Assembly (NCBI GenBank): GCA_000151295.1
Contig: GG745354.1
Location: 309,631-373,630, forward strand
DNA: 64,000 nt
DNA from: Allomyces macrogynus ATCC 38327
Lineage: Eukaryota; Blastocladiomycota; Blastocladiomycetes; Blastocladiales; Blastocladiaceae
Direction of reading: 5' to 3'
The notes under the pieces are model-generated. The model saw only the letters and a list, made by a program, of their open reading frames with translations, made no database searches and was not told where the DNA came from. Below, piece after piece: positions 1 to 11,099 of this stretch. Within the stretch, counting starts at the first letter, position 1, and every line of letters starts with the position of its first letter. The translations under genes were made by a program, and so were the position numbers.

Positions 1-62
1 ATTCCGCGGGAGAGTCGCCGTACGCGGACCCGCCGCCCGGGTACCTGGCGGCACGTCGACCG

Positions 63-2146
63 ATGACGCGCTCGGCGCCCGCGTCCGAGTGGGCGTGGCC
101 CGCGCACGACCGCGTGGGACAGACGACGTGGCCGCCGATGCACGCATGGGACCCAACGGCCGGTGCGGTGCGCGACGATCCTCGACGCGTGCTACCGCAG
201 GGGTACAGCCGTGAATGGGCGCATGAGACGGCCAATGCGAGTCGCGCGAGTGGCAGTGCCGGCGCGGTGGAACTGGGCGAGATGCGTGAGATGGTGGGTC
301 CGAGTCGCGGTACGCCGCGCGAATCCGCGGTCGTGGGCGCGTACGAGGGTCCGCGACTGGCCGTGGGCGCGTACGAGGGTCCGCGACTGGCCGCGGGAGC
401 GGACGAGGGCCCGCCGCTGGATGCGTCGCGAGCGATCGAGTCAGCGCGTGTGCCGACCGTGCCGCTGCTATCGGCGACGCCCGGTCCTCGGTCCCCTCCC
501 GAACGCATCGCAACGACCACTGCGAGCAAGTCGACACCGGGGTTCGGATCGCCAGCATCACGCACCGCGACGCGCGTCGAGTCGTTGCTCGAGCGGCCGG
601 CCAACGGCAGCGGTGTGGGTGTCGCGACGACGCCCACTCCCGCGACGGCCGAGGATGTGGCAACGAGGCGGGCCCACGGTGCCGCCGCACACCATCAAGC
701 GCAAGTTGGATCAATTCCTTCTGGCATGAGCGGCACGGGCCACGGTCACTGCCATGGCGACGCGGGCCGAACAAGCACGGCCAGACGGGACGATTCGGCG
801 AGGCATCCATTGGGCGCCGCGACGACGAGAGCGCGCAGCACCGGCGCCGCGCCACCCCCGGTCGACGGCGACCGCGCACTGCTGGCCGAAGTCAAGACTC
901 GGCGAAGGCGAGCGGCGCTGCCGGAGAGCGCGCGCGCAACGTTATTGGCGTGGCTCGACGAGCATCGCGAGGTATGTTGTGTGCATTTCGTGGGGACACT
1001 CGCAATGCCGGCAGGTCGTTGCGCACGCAGCGCAGATCATGGAGTCGGATGCGAACGAGCGCGCGCACTGCTGCTGCTTGCGGGTCCTGGCGGCGGCCAT
1101 CGTGGTGGTTGCGCGTCGGCGGCGAGGTCGGAGCTGGTGGATGTCCACCGACACCGGCGTGTGTGGGGGAGGACAGGCAGGTAGCGCGCGCCACCACGGT
1201 ACAACGTGGTCCGCGACGTGCCAGGGCCGTGCCGGCGCTGCACATTCATTATCGCGACAGAACCCCTGTCATCGCGCTCGTCGATGTTATCCTCGCGTGG
1301 GACGCTCCAGACTGACGACGCCGCTGGTCGTCTTTCCTCCTTCTTCTCCGGTCACTCCCGCGCGTGCCCGCACATCGTCGTCGTCATTCGTTTCGGTCCG
1401 CGTCGGTTCGCGTCGTTTCGCGTCGGCCTGCGCCGTTGGCCGGCGCATCTGAAGCACCCCTATCCGACTCGTGCGGAAAAGGACAGCCTCATGGCCACGA
1501 CGGGGCTCACTCTCGCGCAGTTGGAGAATTTTCTCGTGAATTACCGGTACGTAGTCTTGCTTGTCAGGTGCTGCGAGGGGCAGGACGTGGGAGGGAGGGG
1601 TGACAGGAGCAGCCAAGAGGGCGGCCCACGAGGGGAGAGGCGGCCTGAACGAGGCGGGGTGGCCCGGGCATGCGCGTGGTGGGCACAAACCACGCAAGAT
1701 TGACCGCGCCGATCATGAGCAGGCATGCTGGCTGTGTCATGCCCCAAACAGGCCATCTCCAGCGTGTGGCGTGGGCGTCAACCCATCCCGGTCTGCGAGA
1801 CGATTGACAGGTGCGCTCATGGCCGAGTCGCGGTCGCCTCGCTGTCGCGTCCCGCAGCTGGCTTCCCATCCAGTCCTCCTCCCGCTCCCGCCGGCGATGC
1901 TGGCTGGGCAGCTCTCGTGTTCAACCATCCCGCCCCAGGACTGACGCTGCTTTTGGTCACAGACGCCGCACGCTGAAACGAGGTGCGGCGCGCACGACAA
2001 GGTCGACTGTGTCGAACGCCTCGGCCGCGCCGCCGCGGGACGACACTCTGGCCGAGGAATCACCTGACGCTGGTTCTCGCCCGCGTCGAACGTCGTCGAG
2101 TCGCGAACCGCCACCCCCGCCCCCACCCTCGTCGCGCAACACGTAG
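63..2146 (+). CDS. TALE-class homeodomain transcription factor, possibly 5' partial
   Basis: Probable nuclear DNA-binding regulator. I splice three exons: 63-971, 1455-1546 and 1963-2146. Phases agree and give about 394 residues; the last intron has a CTGAC branch-like site just before its acceptor. The joined exons form a homeodomain near residues 279-340. Helix 1 carries RRRRAALPES and LLAWLDEHRE. Exon 2 begins HPYP, which supplies the three-residue PYP insertion that defines TALE proteins. The recognition helix reads NFLVNYRRR, so Asn51 and Arg53 are kept but the usual Trp48-Phe49 is Phe-Leu. The N-terminal 270 residues are low-complexity, with three copies of a ten-residue repeat (VGAYEGPRLA type). 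The tail is basic, then proline-rich. The frame is open to the left edge, so the ATG at 63 may not be the true start. Whether it is a mating-type-like HD1 protein cannot be told. Confidence 0.72.
333..422 (+). repeat. 30-bp tandem repeat, three copies, inside homeobox exon 1
   Basis: Two copies of a 30-base unit at 333-362 and 363-392 look identical, and a third at 393-422 has diverged. The unit is a multiple of three, so it adds ten residues per copy to the N-terminal region of the homeodomain protein without changing frame. Confidence 0.75.
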
Positions 2147-2849
2147 AGTATCACCAAGATGCGGCAGTTTTGGCCGTGCGAGACGTTGACCGCCGGATTC
2201 GAGCGCAGAAGGGGCATGTGCTGTTCAGCTGTCTGGCGCATGGGGCCAATTTTGAACGCTCCGGCCACCCAAATCGGGTCGGGTGCTGGGTTGTCGGTGA
2301 AGAAGAACGAGACGAGTGTGGGAGCAGAATGAGCCCCGGCGTGGTCTTCTCTCCACCACGCCAACGCGAAAATACAGTCTCCCGCGATATTCAGCCCTGT
2401 CAGTAAAGGCGGCGGCGGCGGTGGCGGCGGCGTTCGATGCCTCGTGCCCACCCACGGTTGCATGACAAAGTGGTGAGGCACGCTCTCGGCCACGCGGTTG
2501 GGCCAGGCGCGGTGCCAAGATGATGATGGCTGGCAGACTAGCCGTACCGGCTCCTGGTCGAGGTGCGCACATGTCAATGGTTCGTCTCGATGAGGCCCGC
2601 GGATGCTTCGACGACAGGCCCGCGGTGCCTCGGCGAAAGGCGGGCAAACGGCGTTGGTGGTGGGGCGCGGCTGTGCAACAGAATAGACTGAAGCCAGAAC
2701 CGGCGTTGCTGGTGGGCGTCCCAGCGCACCCGAGCACGTGCGACCTCATGACCAAGACGCACGATCAACCATCAACTTCTCGCTCGTCGCCACCAGTACC
2801 ATCGCCTGCATCCCGTCTACTCGAACGGCTAACCAGCGACGACTGCAAC
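2147..2849. other. Intergenic, no gene seen
   Basis: About 700 bp between the homeobox stop and the zuotin start. Open frames on both strands have no recognisable domain and look like GC-driven shadows. It probably holds the homeobox 3' UTR and the zuotin promoter. Confidence 0.6.
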
Positions 2850-4361
2850 ATGACGATCATCAAGCTCGACTTGGCCCTGCCCGCGGCCCCCGGCGATCTG
2901 CTCACCGGCAACCCGCACGCGTCGCGCGCCGTCGGCAAGCTGACCGGTATTTACGCCATGCTGCAGCCACCCTCAAACCATATCCCGACCCCATTTGCTG
3001 ACCACGCCGCGCGCCGTCCTCCACACCAGAGTTCCGCTCGCTCGCCATCGACATTGCCTCGCCGCGCACGTTCGAGCGCGAGGACCCGCATGCCGAGGCC
3101 GCGCTCGCGGCCCTCTTCGGTGCCGCGACCATCGACGAGTTCCCCGACGACGACTCGGACAATGGCGACGACGAGGCCGATGCCGCTTACCTGATGATGC
3201 TGACGCCGCGACTGTGGAAGAAGCAGGACCACTACCGCGTGCTCGGTCTGACGCACCTGCGGTACAAGGCCAACGACGAGCAAGTCAAGGACGCCTACCG
3301 CCGGCGCGTGCTCAAGTTCCACCCGGACAAGCTGGCGGCGCGCGCCTTGCCCGGCGTCAACATTGACGACGTCTTCAAGTGCATTCAAAAGGCGCACGAG
3401 ACGCTGGCCGATCCGGTCAAGCGCATGCAGTACGATTCGGTCGACCCGGGCATGGAGTTCGCGCTCCCGTCCGAGGCCGAGGTCAAGGCGTGGGCCGCCG
3501 AGGGCGAGGATGTCGCCTACAAGAACTTGGCGCCGTACTTTGTTCGTGAAGGCCGGTTCTCCAAGAAGCAGCCCGTGCCCGTGCTTGGCGACTCGAACTC
3601 GCCGCGCAACGAGGTCGAAGGGTTCTACGACTTCTGGTACCACTTTGACTCGTGGCGCTCGTTTGAGTACGAGGACAACGAGGATGGTGCGTTTGATCCC
3701 CATGCTGCGATCTGGTTTTACCGAGAATGAGACGCTGACCCCTGGTGGATTTGTTATAGCTGAGACGACCGACAACCGCGACAACAAGCGCTACCTCGAG
3801 AAGAAGAACAAGGCCGAGCGCGCGCGCAAAAAGACCGAGGACAATGCGCGCCAGCGCACGCTCGTCGACTTGGCGCTCAAGTACGACGCGCGCATGAAGC
3901 GGTACAAGGAGGAGGACAAGCTCGCCAAGAAGATGAAGCAGCAAATGGCGCGCGGTGGGTCGGCATTGCCTGCGCCGTCGGCTGCCAAGAACGCGGCCGC
4001 CGACAAGGCGGCCAAGGCCAAGGCCGAGGAGGAAGCCAAGAAGGCGGCCGAGGCGGCGGCTGCGGCCAAGAAGGCGGCGGACGAGGCCGACAAGGCGGCC
4101 AAGAAGGACGCCAAGGCCGCGCTCAAGAAAGAGAAGAAGGCGCTCAAGCAGCTCGTCACCAAGGATTTGACCTACTTGCACGTGACGCCGTCGTCGCAGC
4201 AAATGGAGGCGACGCTCGTTGCGCTTGAGAAGCTCACGCTTTCGGACGACGTCGCGGCCCTCACGGCGGCACGCGAGAAGATTGCGGCCGCGCACCTGGC
4301 CGGTGGCATCGACGCGGCACGCGCGGCGTTTGACGAGGCCGTTGCCGCGGCCAAGGCCTAA
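2850..4361 (+). CDS. ZUO1: Zuotin-type ribosome-associated J-domain chaperone
   Basis: Hsp40 co-chaperone of the ribosome-associated complex, which stimulates Hsp70 on nascent chains at the tunnel exit. Exons 2850-2946, 3030-3686 and 3760-4361 join in phase to 451 residues. The J domain lies near residues 98-170, with the HPD catalytic triplet at about 130-132 (KFHPDK). It is followed by the zuotin homology region, with [21 protein letters not shown] and [15 protein letters not shown] long charged Lys/Ala/Glu helix of the ribosome-binding type comes next. The end (from about LTYLHVTPS) resembles the C-terminal helical bundle of fungal zuotins, and I see no SANT domains like those of animal DNAJC2. 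The ATG at 2850 is preceded by CAAC and is the first in frame. Identification is secure; exact edges rest on splice signals. Confidence 0.93.
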
Positions 4362-4900
4362 ATATTTTTGCCTTGGATGAAGAGGGTGGTTTTTGTGTAA
4401 TAGCTTTACAACAGATGCACTTGTTGCGAAGGATTCCTTGAGGGCTGTCAGTCCAAAGCTCGGCAGCAAGGCGTCCATCGTTGCCAAGGTCGTTAGCGAG
4501 TTAATTGTGCAACGTACTCATCATCGCGGCGTCCCCCCTCGTCGCTAGCGAATGCTCTCGACCGCGCAAGAAAGCGGCCGGCCTATTGGAATGCCGCGTC
4601 TCGCAGAGTACCTCGCGGACATGCACGTGGAAGGCACGCGACGGACAAGGCACGCGGCGTCACGTCGCGAGTTCGCCTTTCACTCCTGCCCGCCCAGCGG
4701 CGTTCTCTTTCTGTCAGCAGACAGGCCAGCCCGACGCGCAAGGGACCCATCTCTCTGCGTCCAGCGACGCCAACGGCTCCATACGCCCGACCTATCTCTC
4801 TCCTCCCCCTCCGCGCGCAATTCTTGCTCCCGCCAGCTAGCTGCAGCCTCCAGCCGCCGACCGACGACCCGGACCAACAGCACTACCAGCAACAACGACC
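4362..4900. other. Intergenic, no gene seen
   Basis: About 540 bp between zuotin and SEC62. It ends in a C/T-rich tract and a CAACGACC context just before the SEC62 ATG, as expected for a 5' UTR. No other feature is supported. Confidence 0.6.
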
Positions 4901-5692
4901 ATGGGCTCCTCCTGCTGCGGCAACGACCACGCGCCGTCGGCGCCGCTCCCGACCAGTCCGCTCGCGCACGACGACAGCGCGGCCGCCAAGTCGCTGCGCG
5001 CGCAAATGGAGAAGATTGCCGCGTACCTGGCCAACGGCGCGCAGTCGGGCGTCAAGTTGCGCGAGGGCGTGCTCGACGGCCGCCGCGTCCCGTTCCTCAA
5101 GGGCAAGCGTGCGGTCGCTGCCCTCTCGTCGTCCAAGGGCACGCCGCTCCTCCTGCCCGTCGAATCCGAAACCAACGCCGACGTCGACTCGGACAGTTCC
5201 GACTCGGTCCAGGCGCGCGTCACGGCCACGCTCGAAACCCTTGTTTTGCACGCGCTGCTGATCCGTGTCGACAAGGCGCCCAAGCAGAAGCAACTCGCCG
5301 TCACGGCGTTGCAATCGTGGGACCCGTCGGCGTACTATGTCCTCGCGCACGTGCCAACGTCGCCGTACCACCTGCTCGGATCGATCGCCATGGTCGCGGT
5401 CGTACTCGCCGGCGTCATGTTCCCGCTGTGGCCCGACACGCTGCGCATTGGGGTGCTCTACCTGTCCTACGCGCTGCTCGGTCTGTTGGGTGTCCTGTTT
5501 GCCGTGGCCATGGTCCGGCTTGCGCTCTACGTAGTTCTCTACGTGGTCGGCAAGCCCGGATGGCTGTTCCCGAACTTGTTTGCCGACGTCGGGATCCTCG
5601 AGTCGTTCCAGCCCGTCTGGGAGTGGGACGTGCCAGCACCAGCAGTACCAGCAAGGGCACCAAGCGCGAGCGGCAAGGCCAAGAGGGAATGA
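4901..5692 (+). CDS. SEC62: Sec62, ER protein translocation subunit
   Basis: Integral ER membrane subunit of the Sec62/Sec63 post-translational translocon. A single exon encodes 263 residues. The N-terminal cytosolic domain carries the family core, with WDPSAYYV near residue 140. Two hydrophobic segments follow (about 157-174 and 183-215). The family signature FPLWPDTLRIGVLYLS joins them, and GWLFPNLFADVGILESFQP lies after the second. The C-terminus ends with a short basic tail (GKAKRE). An acidic serine stretch (DVDSDSSDS, around 95-102) sits in the cytosolic part. The start is the first ATG in frame. It follows zuotin on the same strand by about 540 bp; both act on nascent or newly made chains, but the adjacency need not be functional. 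Confidence 0.93.
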   Translation: MGSSCCGNDHAPSAPLPTSPLAHDDSAAAKSLRAQMEKIAAYLANGAQSGVKLREGVLDGRRVPFLKGKRAVAALSSSKGTPLLLPVESETNADVDSDSSDSVQARVTATLETLVLHALLIRVDKAPKQKQLAVTALQSWDPSAYYVLAHVPTSPYHLLGSIAMVAVVLAGVMFPLWPDTLRIGVLYLSYALLGLLGVLFAVAMVRLALYVVLYVVGKPGWLFPNLFADVGILESFQPVWEWDVPAPAVPARAPSASGKAKRE

Positions 5693-6197
5693 TGAAGGTC
5701 GGGGCGCCTCGAGGGCGCTCGCATTGCGTCGGTGGCCGGCTTTTTCATACTCGTTTTTCATTCTTACCCAAGCAAGCATCATCGTTTTCTTTATCCGCGG
5801 TTGAGCTTGATGTTCTGTTTTTTTCGGCTGGAGAGCCACCGGCGTGGCCGTCGTTGTTGTATTTAGTTTCTTTTCCGATTTCCGCTGTGATCTCGTCTTG
5901 AACACGCAAATGGACGTGTCGATCCTTGTCGTGATTTGATGTGCTGCCGTGCCTTGCTTCATGGAGAGTCGGACACAGTTGGACGACAGCAGCAAACGAC
6001 AGCGAACACGACAAGTGAGCCACGGTGTGCCGCTGATCAGCACGGTCATGCACAGACCAGCCCCAGCCACGCTGTCGCTGTCGACTTGATCAGTCCCTTC
6101 CGTCGCGGCCAGCATCCCCCCGCTCAACCAGTCGCAAGTTCGGTCCGCGAGCAACAGCAAGACCAAGGCCAGACGAACAAGATCGAGCACAGCAAAA
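5693..6197. other. Intergenic, no gene seen
   Basis: About 500 bp of lower-GC sequence after SEC62. It is the likely SEC62 3' UTR plus the promoter of the RUS1-family gene. A 435-residue antisense frame crosses it but overlaps SEC62 and has no domain. Confidence 0.55.
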
Positions 6198-7978
6198 ATG
6201 ATTCGAATTGCAACGATTAGGACAAGGTCGACGCTGGCAGGTCGTCCCCTTCATGTCCTCCACAGCGCGGGGCTCTGGCCATTGCGTTTCTCATGGTCTC
6301 TTCAAGCATCAACGCCTGGAAGCGCCAGCTCTTCGTGCACTGTGGCCGCAGGAAGTCGTCGCGGCGTGGCCACCAGCGGCCGCGACAATTCTGCAGGACC
6401 AACAGCAACGTATCAACCCGAAACCGTCCGGCTCGTTCAGGACCCGACCGACAACACGGCATGGTGGGGATGGCCCGCCGCGGTGTGGAGGCGTCGCGTG
6501 AACGGACCTGCGACGCCGGTCGAAGCCATTGTCGTGGGCGCACAGGGCGTCGGCCAAGTTGACTGTGATTCCGTCAACGACATCATCTGCACCAACGGCT
6601 GCGTCCGCCACGGATCGGTCACGGCCGTCGCTGCGCGACCGTGCCGTGGATGCGCGAGATGCCGTGATCGCGACGTTCCTGCCCGCCAATTACCCGCACT
6701 CGGTAGCGCCCGAGTACTTGCGGTACACGCGGTGGACGTTTGTACATGCCGTGACGGGGACCGTAACGGGTGGTACGTTTCCTATTTGATGCGAGGGGCG
6801 TATTTGAGAAATGCGCTCACCCATGACTATCCTCGCTCTAGTGCTCTCCATGCAATCGCTCCTGTACGCGATTGGCCTTGGCGCTGGCTCGATTCCTGTC
6901 GGCACGTTCTCGCCTGGCGTTGCCCTCCCACTCTCTCGTTGCACGTCCTGATCCCGATGCTCCATATCCAGCTGCCGCACTCAACTGGATCATCAAGGAC
7001 GGTCTGGGCCAACTCGGCGGCGTGCTCTACGCATCGAGCATGGGCGAGAAATTTGACTCGGAGCCCAAGCGGCTGCGGTTTAATGCTGCGCTCGCCATGC
7101 AGGGCGCGTGCCTCGTGGATCTCTTGACGCCGCTCGTTCCGCACCTGTTCCTGCCGCTTGCCAGTCTGTCCAATATCGGTACGTGCGACGGGCTTCACAG
7201 GATGAAAGACTTCTTAAATGACGTGTTCAATGTAGGGAAAAACATTGCTTGGCTTGCGAGCTCGGCAACACGCGCACAGATCCACCAGACGCTGGCGATG
7301 CACGACAACCTCGGCGACATTACGGGTAAAGCCGGGTCGCAGACGACGGCCGCGGGTGTAGTTGGCACGGGCCTCGGTGTTATTGGTCCGTATACTCTAA
7401 CTCTTCTCCGCCCGTCTACTCGTTCTCATCGACCCGTCTTTTTGTCAATTCCAGTGTCGGCCATGGTTGGCCACGACGTGCCGTCCCTCCTCGCTGCTTT
7501 CCTCCCGCTCTCCGGCCTATCCCTGTGGGCCTTGCACCAATCGAACTGCGTCGTCGTGACGCGCACCCTCAACGCCCAGCGGCTCGACCTCGTTCTCGCC
7601 GACTTTGCCACGACGCGGTCGGTCCCGACCCCTGAAACGATCGCGCCACGCGAGCGGTTCCTCGGCGCGTACAGGTCTTTGGTGTGTGTGAACCCGCCGC
7701 TGACTGGCGAGTCGGACGCGACGTGGGTGCGCGGTGGGAAGGTGCTGGCGGCGCCCGGGAAGGTGTGGGTCGCGGCAGGTGCCGAGGACGAGGACGTGTT
7801 GCGCGGGTACTATTTGGCGTCGGCGGCCCGGGATGCGGAGCAGGTGGAGAAGTTTGTCGCGATGGTGATGGAGGCCGGGTGGCATGCGCATTGCGTGCAT
7901 GTCGACCAGGACCGGAATGCAGTGCAGGTCGTGGTGGATGCGGACGCGAATGGGAAGGATACCGGGGCGACGAGGTAG
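6198..7978 (+). CDS. RUS1/DUF647 family membrane protein, 5' end unresolved
   Basis: Member of the ROOT UV-B SENSITIVE (DUF647) family. The plant members act in vitamin B6-linked light signalling and auxin transport; the fungal role is unknown. Well-supported exons end or run at: up to 6772, 6842-6901, 6972-7178, 7236-7385 and 7455-7978, all in phase. Family landmarks in order are FLPANYPHSVAPEYLRYTRW, LNWIIKDGLGQLGG, DSEPKRLRFNA and SNIGKNIAW. The tail carries a C-terminal region rich in charged residues. The intron 6902-6971 appears to use a GC donor (G|GCACGT). Two introns (57 and 69 nt) are multiples of three without stops and so are easily missed. The first exon is uncertain: ATG at 6198 is a candidate, but I could not link its frame to the exon open from about 6502 with a convincing splice. 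Confidence 0.8.
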
Positions 7979-8178
7979 ATTGTACGTCGATAGGTCGGGC
8001 TGACGGAATGTCATGGTGCGCTTTTTGCTTTCCAAATTAGTACAGTGTAGGTGGGAGGATTTTTCAAAGGAACACGTCGCTGCTGCTGGCACTGACACTT
8101 CGTGCGCGCTTCAAACGGTCCAAACACTTTTTTTTCACTCGGCGACCGAGCCGATGGAAGCTGGCTTCCCAATAATCT

Positions 8179-10226
8179 CTACAGCCCGCGCCGGGCCAGC
8201 TTGACCTCGGCTCCGACCGAGGGCATGAGCATGCCCGGCTTCGTGCGCGGCGTGCCCTACACAGCGTGCTCGTCGCCGACCACCGTCCACGTGTAGCGCA
8301 GCAACAGCATGCTGAGCACGACGCACTGCTCGACGAGCGAAAACTGCTGCCCAAGGCAAATAAGCGGACCACCACCGAAAGGCACTCCTAAATGCAAATA
8401 GAGTGTGAGAAGAGTACCTCACACTCTAATTCGACATAACAATGACAACGCACATGTGTAGCCGGTCGAACCCGGGTGGACAGGCATTGAACCATCAGCG
8501 CCGACCGAATCCATCCACCGGTCCGGGTTGAACGCGTCAGCGTCGGAGACCCCACACATTGCGTGCGCGGTGCAGCGAGCAGATGTCAGCATTGATGAGT
8601 GTGCCCTTGGGCAGGACGGTGCCGTCGTGTAGCGTCACGTCGGCAGTCGTGCATCGCGGCGGGAGGTTGTTGATACTGGTTTAAGAAAGCGGAAACGACA
8701 TGGTGAGTCGCGAGCAAAAAGAGCGGTGCTGCGAACAGCGCAGGTTGGGAGCCTCACGAACACACCTGGGGTAGAGCCGCATGACCTCCTTGATACAGCA
8801 CGCCAGGAGCGTCATGGCCTTTTCTTGCTCGGCGGTCGAGAACGGCATCGTGTAGGCGGGCGTATTGGGGTTCATGTCGCCCATGATATCAATGACTTCT
8901 TGGCGTGCGCGCTCTTGGACGCCCGGATGCGTGCCGAGCAAGTAAATGGCAAAGCTGAGCGCGTTGGCCATCGTATCATCTACAAAATCTAATTTTGGTC
9001 AGTGTTGTGGATGCTCTCCACCACTTCACGCTCTAGGAGGACGTACGGCCCGCTGTAAAAATAATGATTGTGTTGGCGCGCAGGTCCTCGCGCAGGTCCT
9101 GGCGCGTGAATTTGGCGTCGCACATACTGGCATCGATCATCATGGCCAAAAAATCGCGCGATTCCTTGTCGTCACTCGCGTCCGCGCGCTTGTCCACGAG
9201 CGCCGCCATCTTGGGATCGATCAAGCAAAAAAGTACCTGTCAAGCTGGTTCAGCAACTCCTTCATGCGCCGACCTGCGGCCGAACACGTAAAGAGCGGGT
9301 TGATCAGCTGCGCGACGTCCATGATCTCGGCCACGATGGCGTTGTAGGTCGCAACGAGCGGCGTGTCGGGGTGGTGAAACGAGTCAAAGTCGATGCCAAA
9401 CGCGGCCACGGTCAGCGCGTCGAGCGCCATGAGCTTCATCCATTCGGCCGGATCCAGGACGCTGCCACTGGCGGCGAGCTCGTCGAATTTCTCGATCAAG
9501 TGCCGCGCGGGACCGCCAAAGAGTGCGGGCGCCCAGCCGCGGCGGAACGCGGCGTTAACGATCTTGTGCTAGAAATGATGGCTTTGGTGTGATATCCAAA
9601 GTGAGCCAGGGCCGTGGCGAGGGACCGAGCGAACCTGAGCAATTGCCAAATTCTTGCCTGTAAACCGTTCGCGATACCCAGCGGAGAACACCATCTTCTC
9701 GAACACGCCATGCTTGGTGACAGCTGCCTTCATGTCGCTGGCGTTGGCAATGTTGACCATCCAACGGCCGCCAATGCTGGCGAGTTGCAACGGTTCAGCT
9801 GAGCTCCCAACGCGATCATCCCAGAAAGACATGTCGACTATCAACGTACAACCACGAGAGGTACACGGACGGCGTCTCGTCGAGAGTCGTAAATCACCCG
9901 TGCTTCAACGCATCGGCGCTCATCGTGTCGAACAGCGCGTCGCGTTGCTCGAGAAACCCTTTACCCTGGATCATGGTGCGCAACAGAATCCATGGCGCGA
10001 CGCACGGGTGCTTGCGCAGGTGCTGGGGCGGACGCAGCATGCGGTCAATCGCACGGGCAGCGCCAATGGCCGCCAGGCTCGTAAACGCTGCCGCGACGCG
10101 CTCTTTCGTGGCAAGGGTGGCCACATTCGCAGGCAGGATGTCGTTCAGAGACGACAGCACACGCGAGGCCAAGCGCAATGCGTGATCAAGCGCAGAGTCG
10201 AGCGGCGGCAGATGGCGGGAGAGCAT
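8179..10226 (-). pseudogene. Cytochrome P450 pseudogene (cluster copy A)
   Basis: Relic of a CYP4/CYP52-like membrane P450. Start would be the ATG at 10226, with a proline hinge (RPPQHLRKHP type), K-helix ExxR (EVMR) and heme region still readable. It is dead several times over. An in-frame TGA at 9894-9896 falls in a region conserved in all paralogues. The codons for the TPxWK motif after the second acceptor (near 9570) are missing. A frameshift lies near 9220-9228, and a 12-nt duplication near 9078-9101 repeats DLRE. A one-base shift lies near 8545-8552, and a TAG at 8257-8259 sits about 30 residues after the heme loop. The heme loop itself reads GGGPLICLG, so the usual Arg is lost. The nearest live relatives are the copies at 11.1 and 18.2 kb. 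Confidence 0.88.
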
Positions 10227-11099
10227 GTCGAAGTCAGGGCGTGATGGAAATGGTTGTCGTGGAGAGACTGTTGCGGTGCTGCTGTCGCGCGCGAAATGCA
10301 AGGCGGCGGCCCTCCTTTGCATGCTGGCATGCCCAACGGGCGAGCTCACTCTCCAGTTTGAGACGGAACCGGTGGATAGCAAGGTCAACCGCCTAATGAC
10401 CGACGATCCCGCGGCTCCTTGCTGCTGCCTGGGTGGGCCAGCCGCGGCAGCACCGACAGGTCTGGTTGGCCGTGGGTTGCACGTGGCCGCGTCGCGTGTA
10501 GTCTCGTCTGTGATCATCCGCGACTGTCAGTATTTGTTGCTTGAGCAACACGAAATGTGGTAAGAAGCTTTGAGGATGTGAACACCGATTTTCCGTTGAG
10601 ATCGCGGTCAGAAATAACAACCATGATCAACGCCGCTCATGTCAATCGATATGATTGGAATGGATAGCAATGGGCATCAAACAAGACAAGCGGTTGACGA
10701 CTTGTGGTTGCTTGGTATACACGTGGCCACGTTGCGCGAGCTGGCACACTCTAACCATCATCCAACGCAAGCTGCTCAGCCCAGACTCGCTGACGGCCCG
10801 AAGTCCAGCTCAGAAAAGCGCAGCAAGGCAATGCAGAGCAGCCCTCGGCTCTCGGAAGCCCTCGGCTACAGATCTGCGGTTCCATGTCATTGAAAATTGA
10901 GCATGAACGGGCGCGACAGCTCGCCAACGTCTCGCTTCTGCCTACCGCTCGTGTGCGTCCGTCAGCTTGTCTAGGGCCTTCAGAGACCTGTGCTTGCCGT
11001 AACGCCGATATAAACCTGCACGGCCGCGGATTTGGCCTTTACTCCCAAGGACATAGTGCCAGCCCCCAAGTCAATCACGGACCCCTGCCACTGCTCGCC
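10227..11099. other. Divergent intergenic region between P450 copies A and B
   Basis: About 870 bp separating the dead copy A (minus) from the live copy B (plus). A TATA element lies close to the B start. No gene is supported. Confidence 0.6.
11008..11014 (+). promoter_or_regulatory. TATA box of P450 copy B
   Basis: ATATAAA in GC-rich surroundings, about 90 bp before the ATG at 11100. Position and sequence suit a core promoter. Confidence 0.5.

Noticed and set aside
1957..2577. Minus-strand 206-residue frame over the homeobox 3' end
   Set aside because: Overlaps the well-supported homeobox last exon and shows only a Gly run and mixed composition.
4883..6190. 435-residue minus-strand open frame
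   Set aside because: It is antisense to SEC62, has no domain, and reflects the codon pattern of the real gene.
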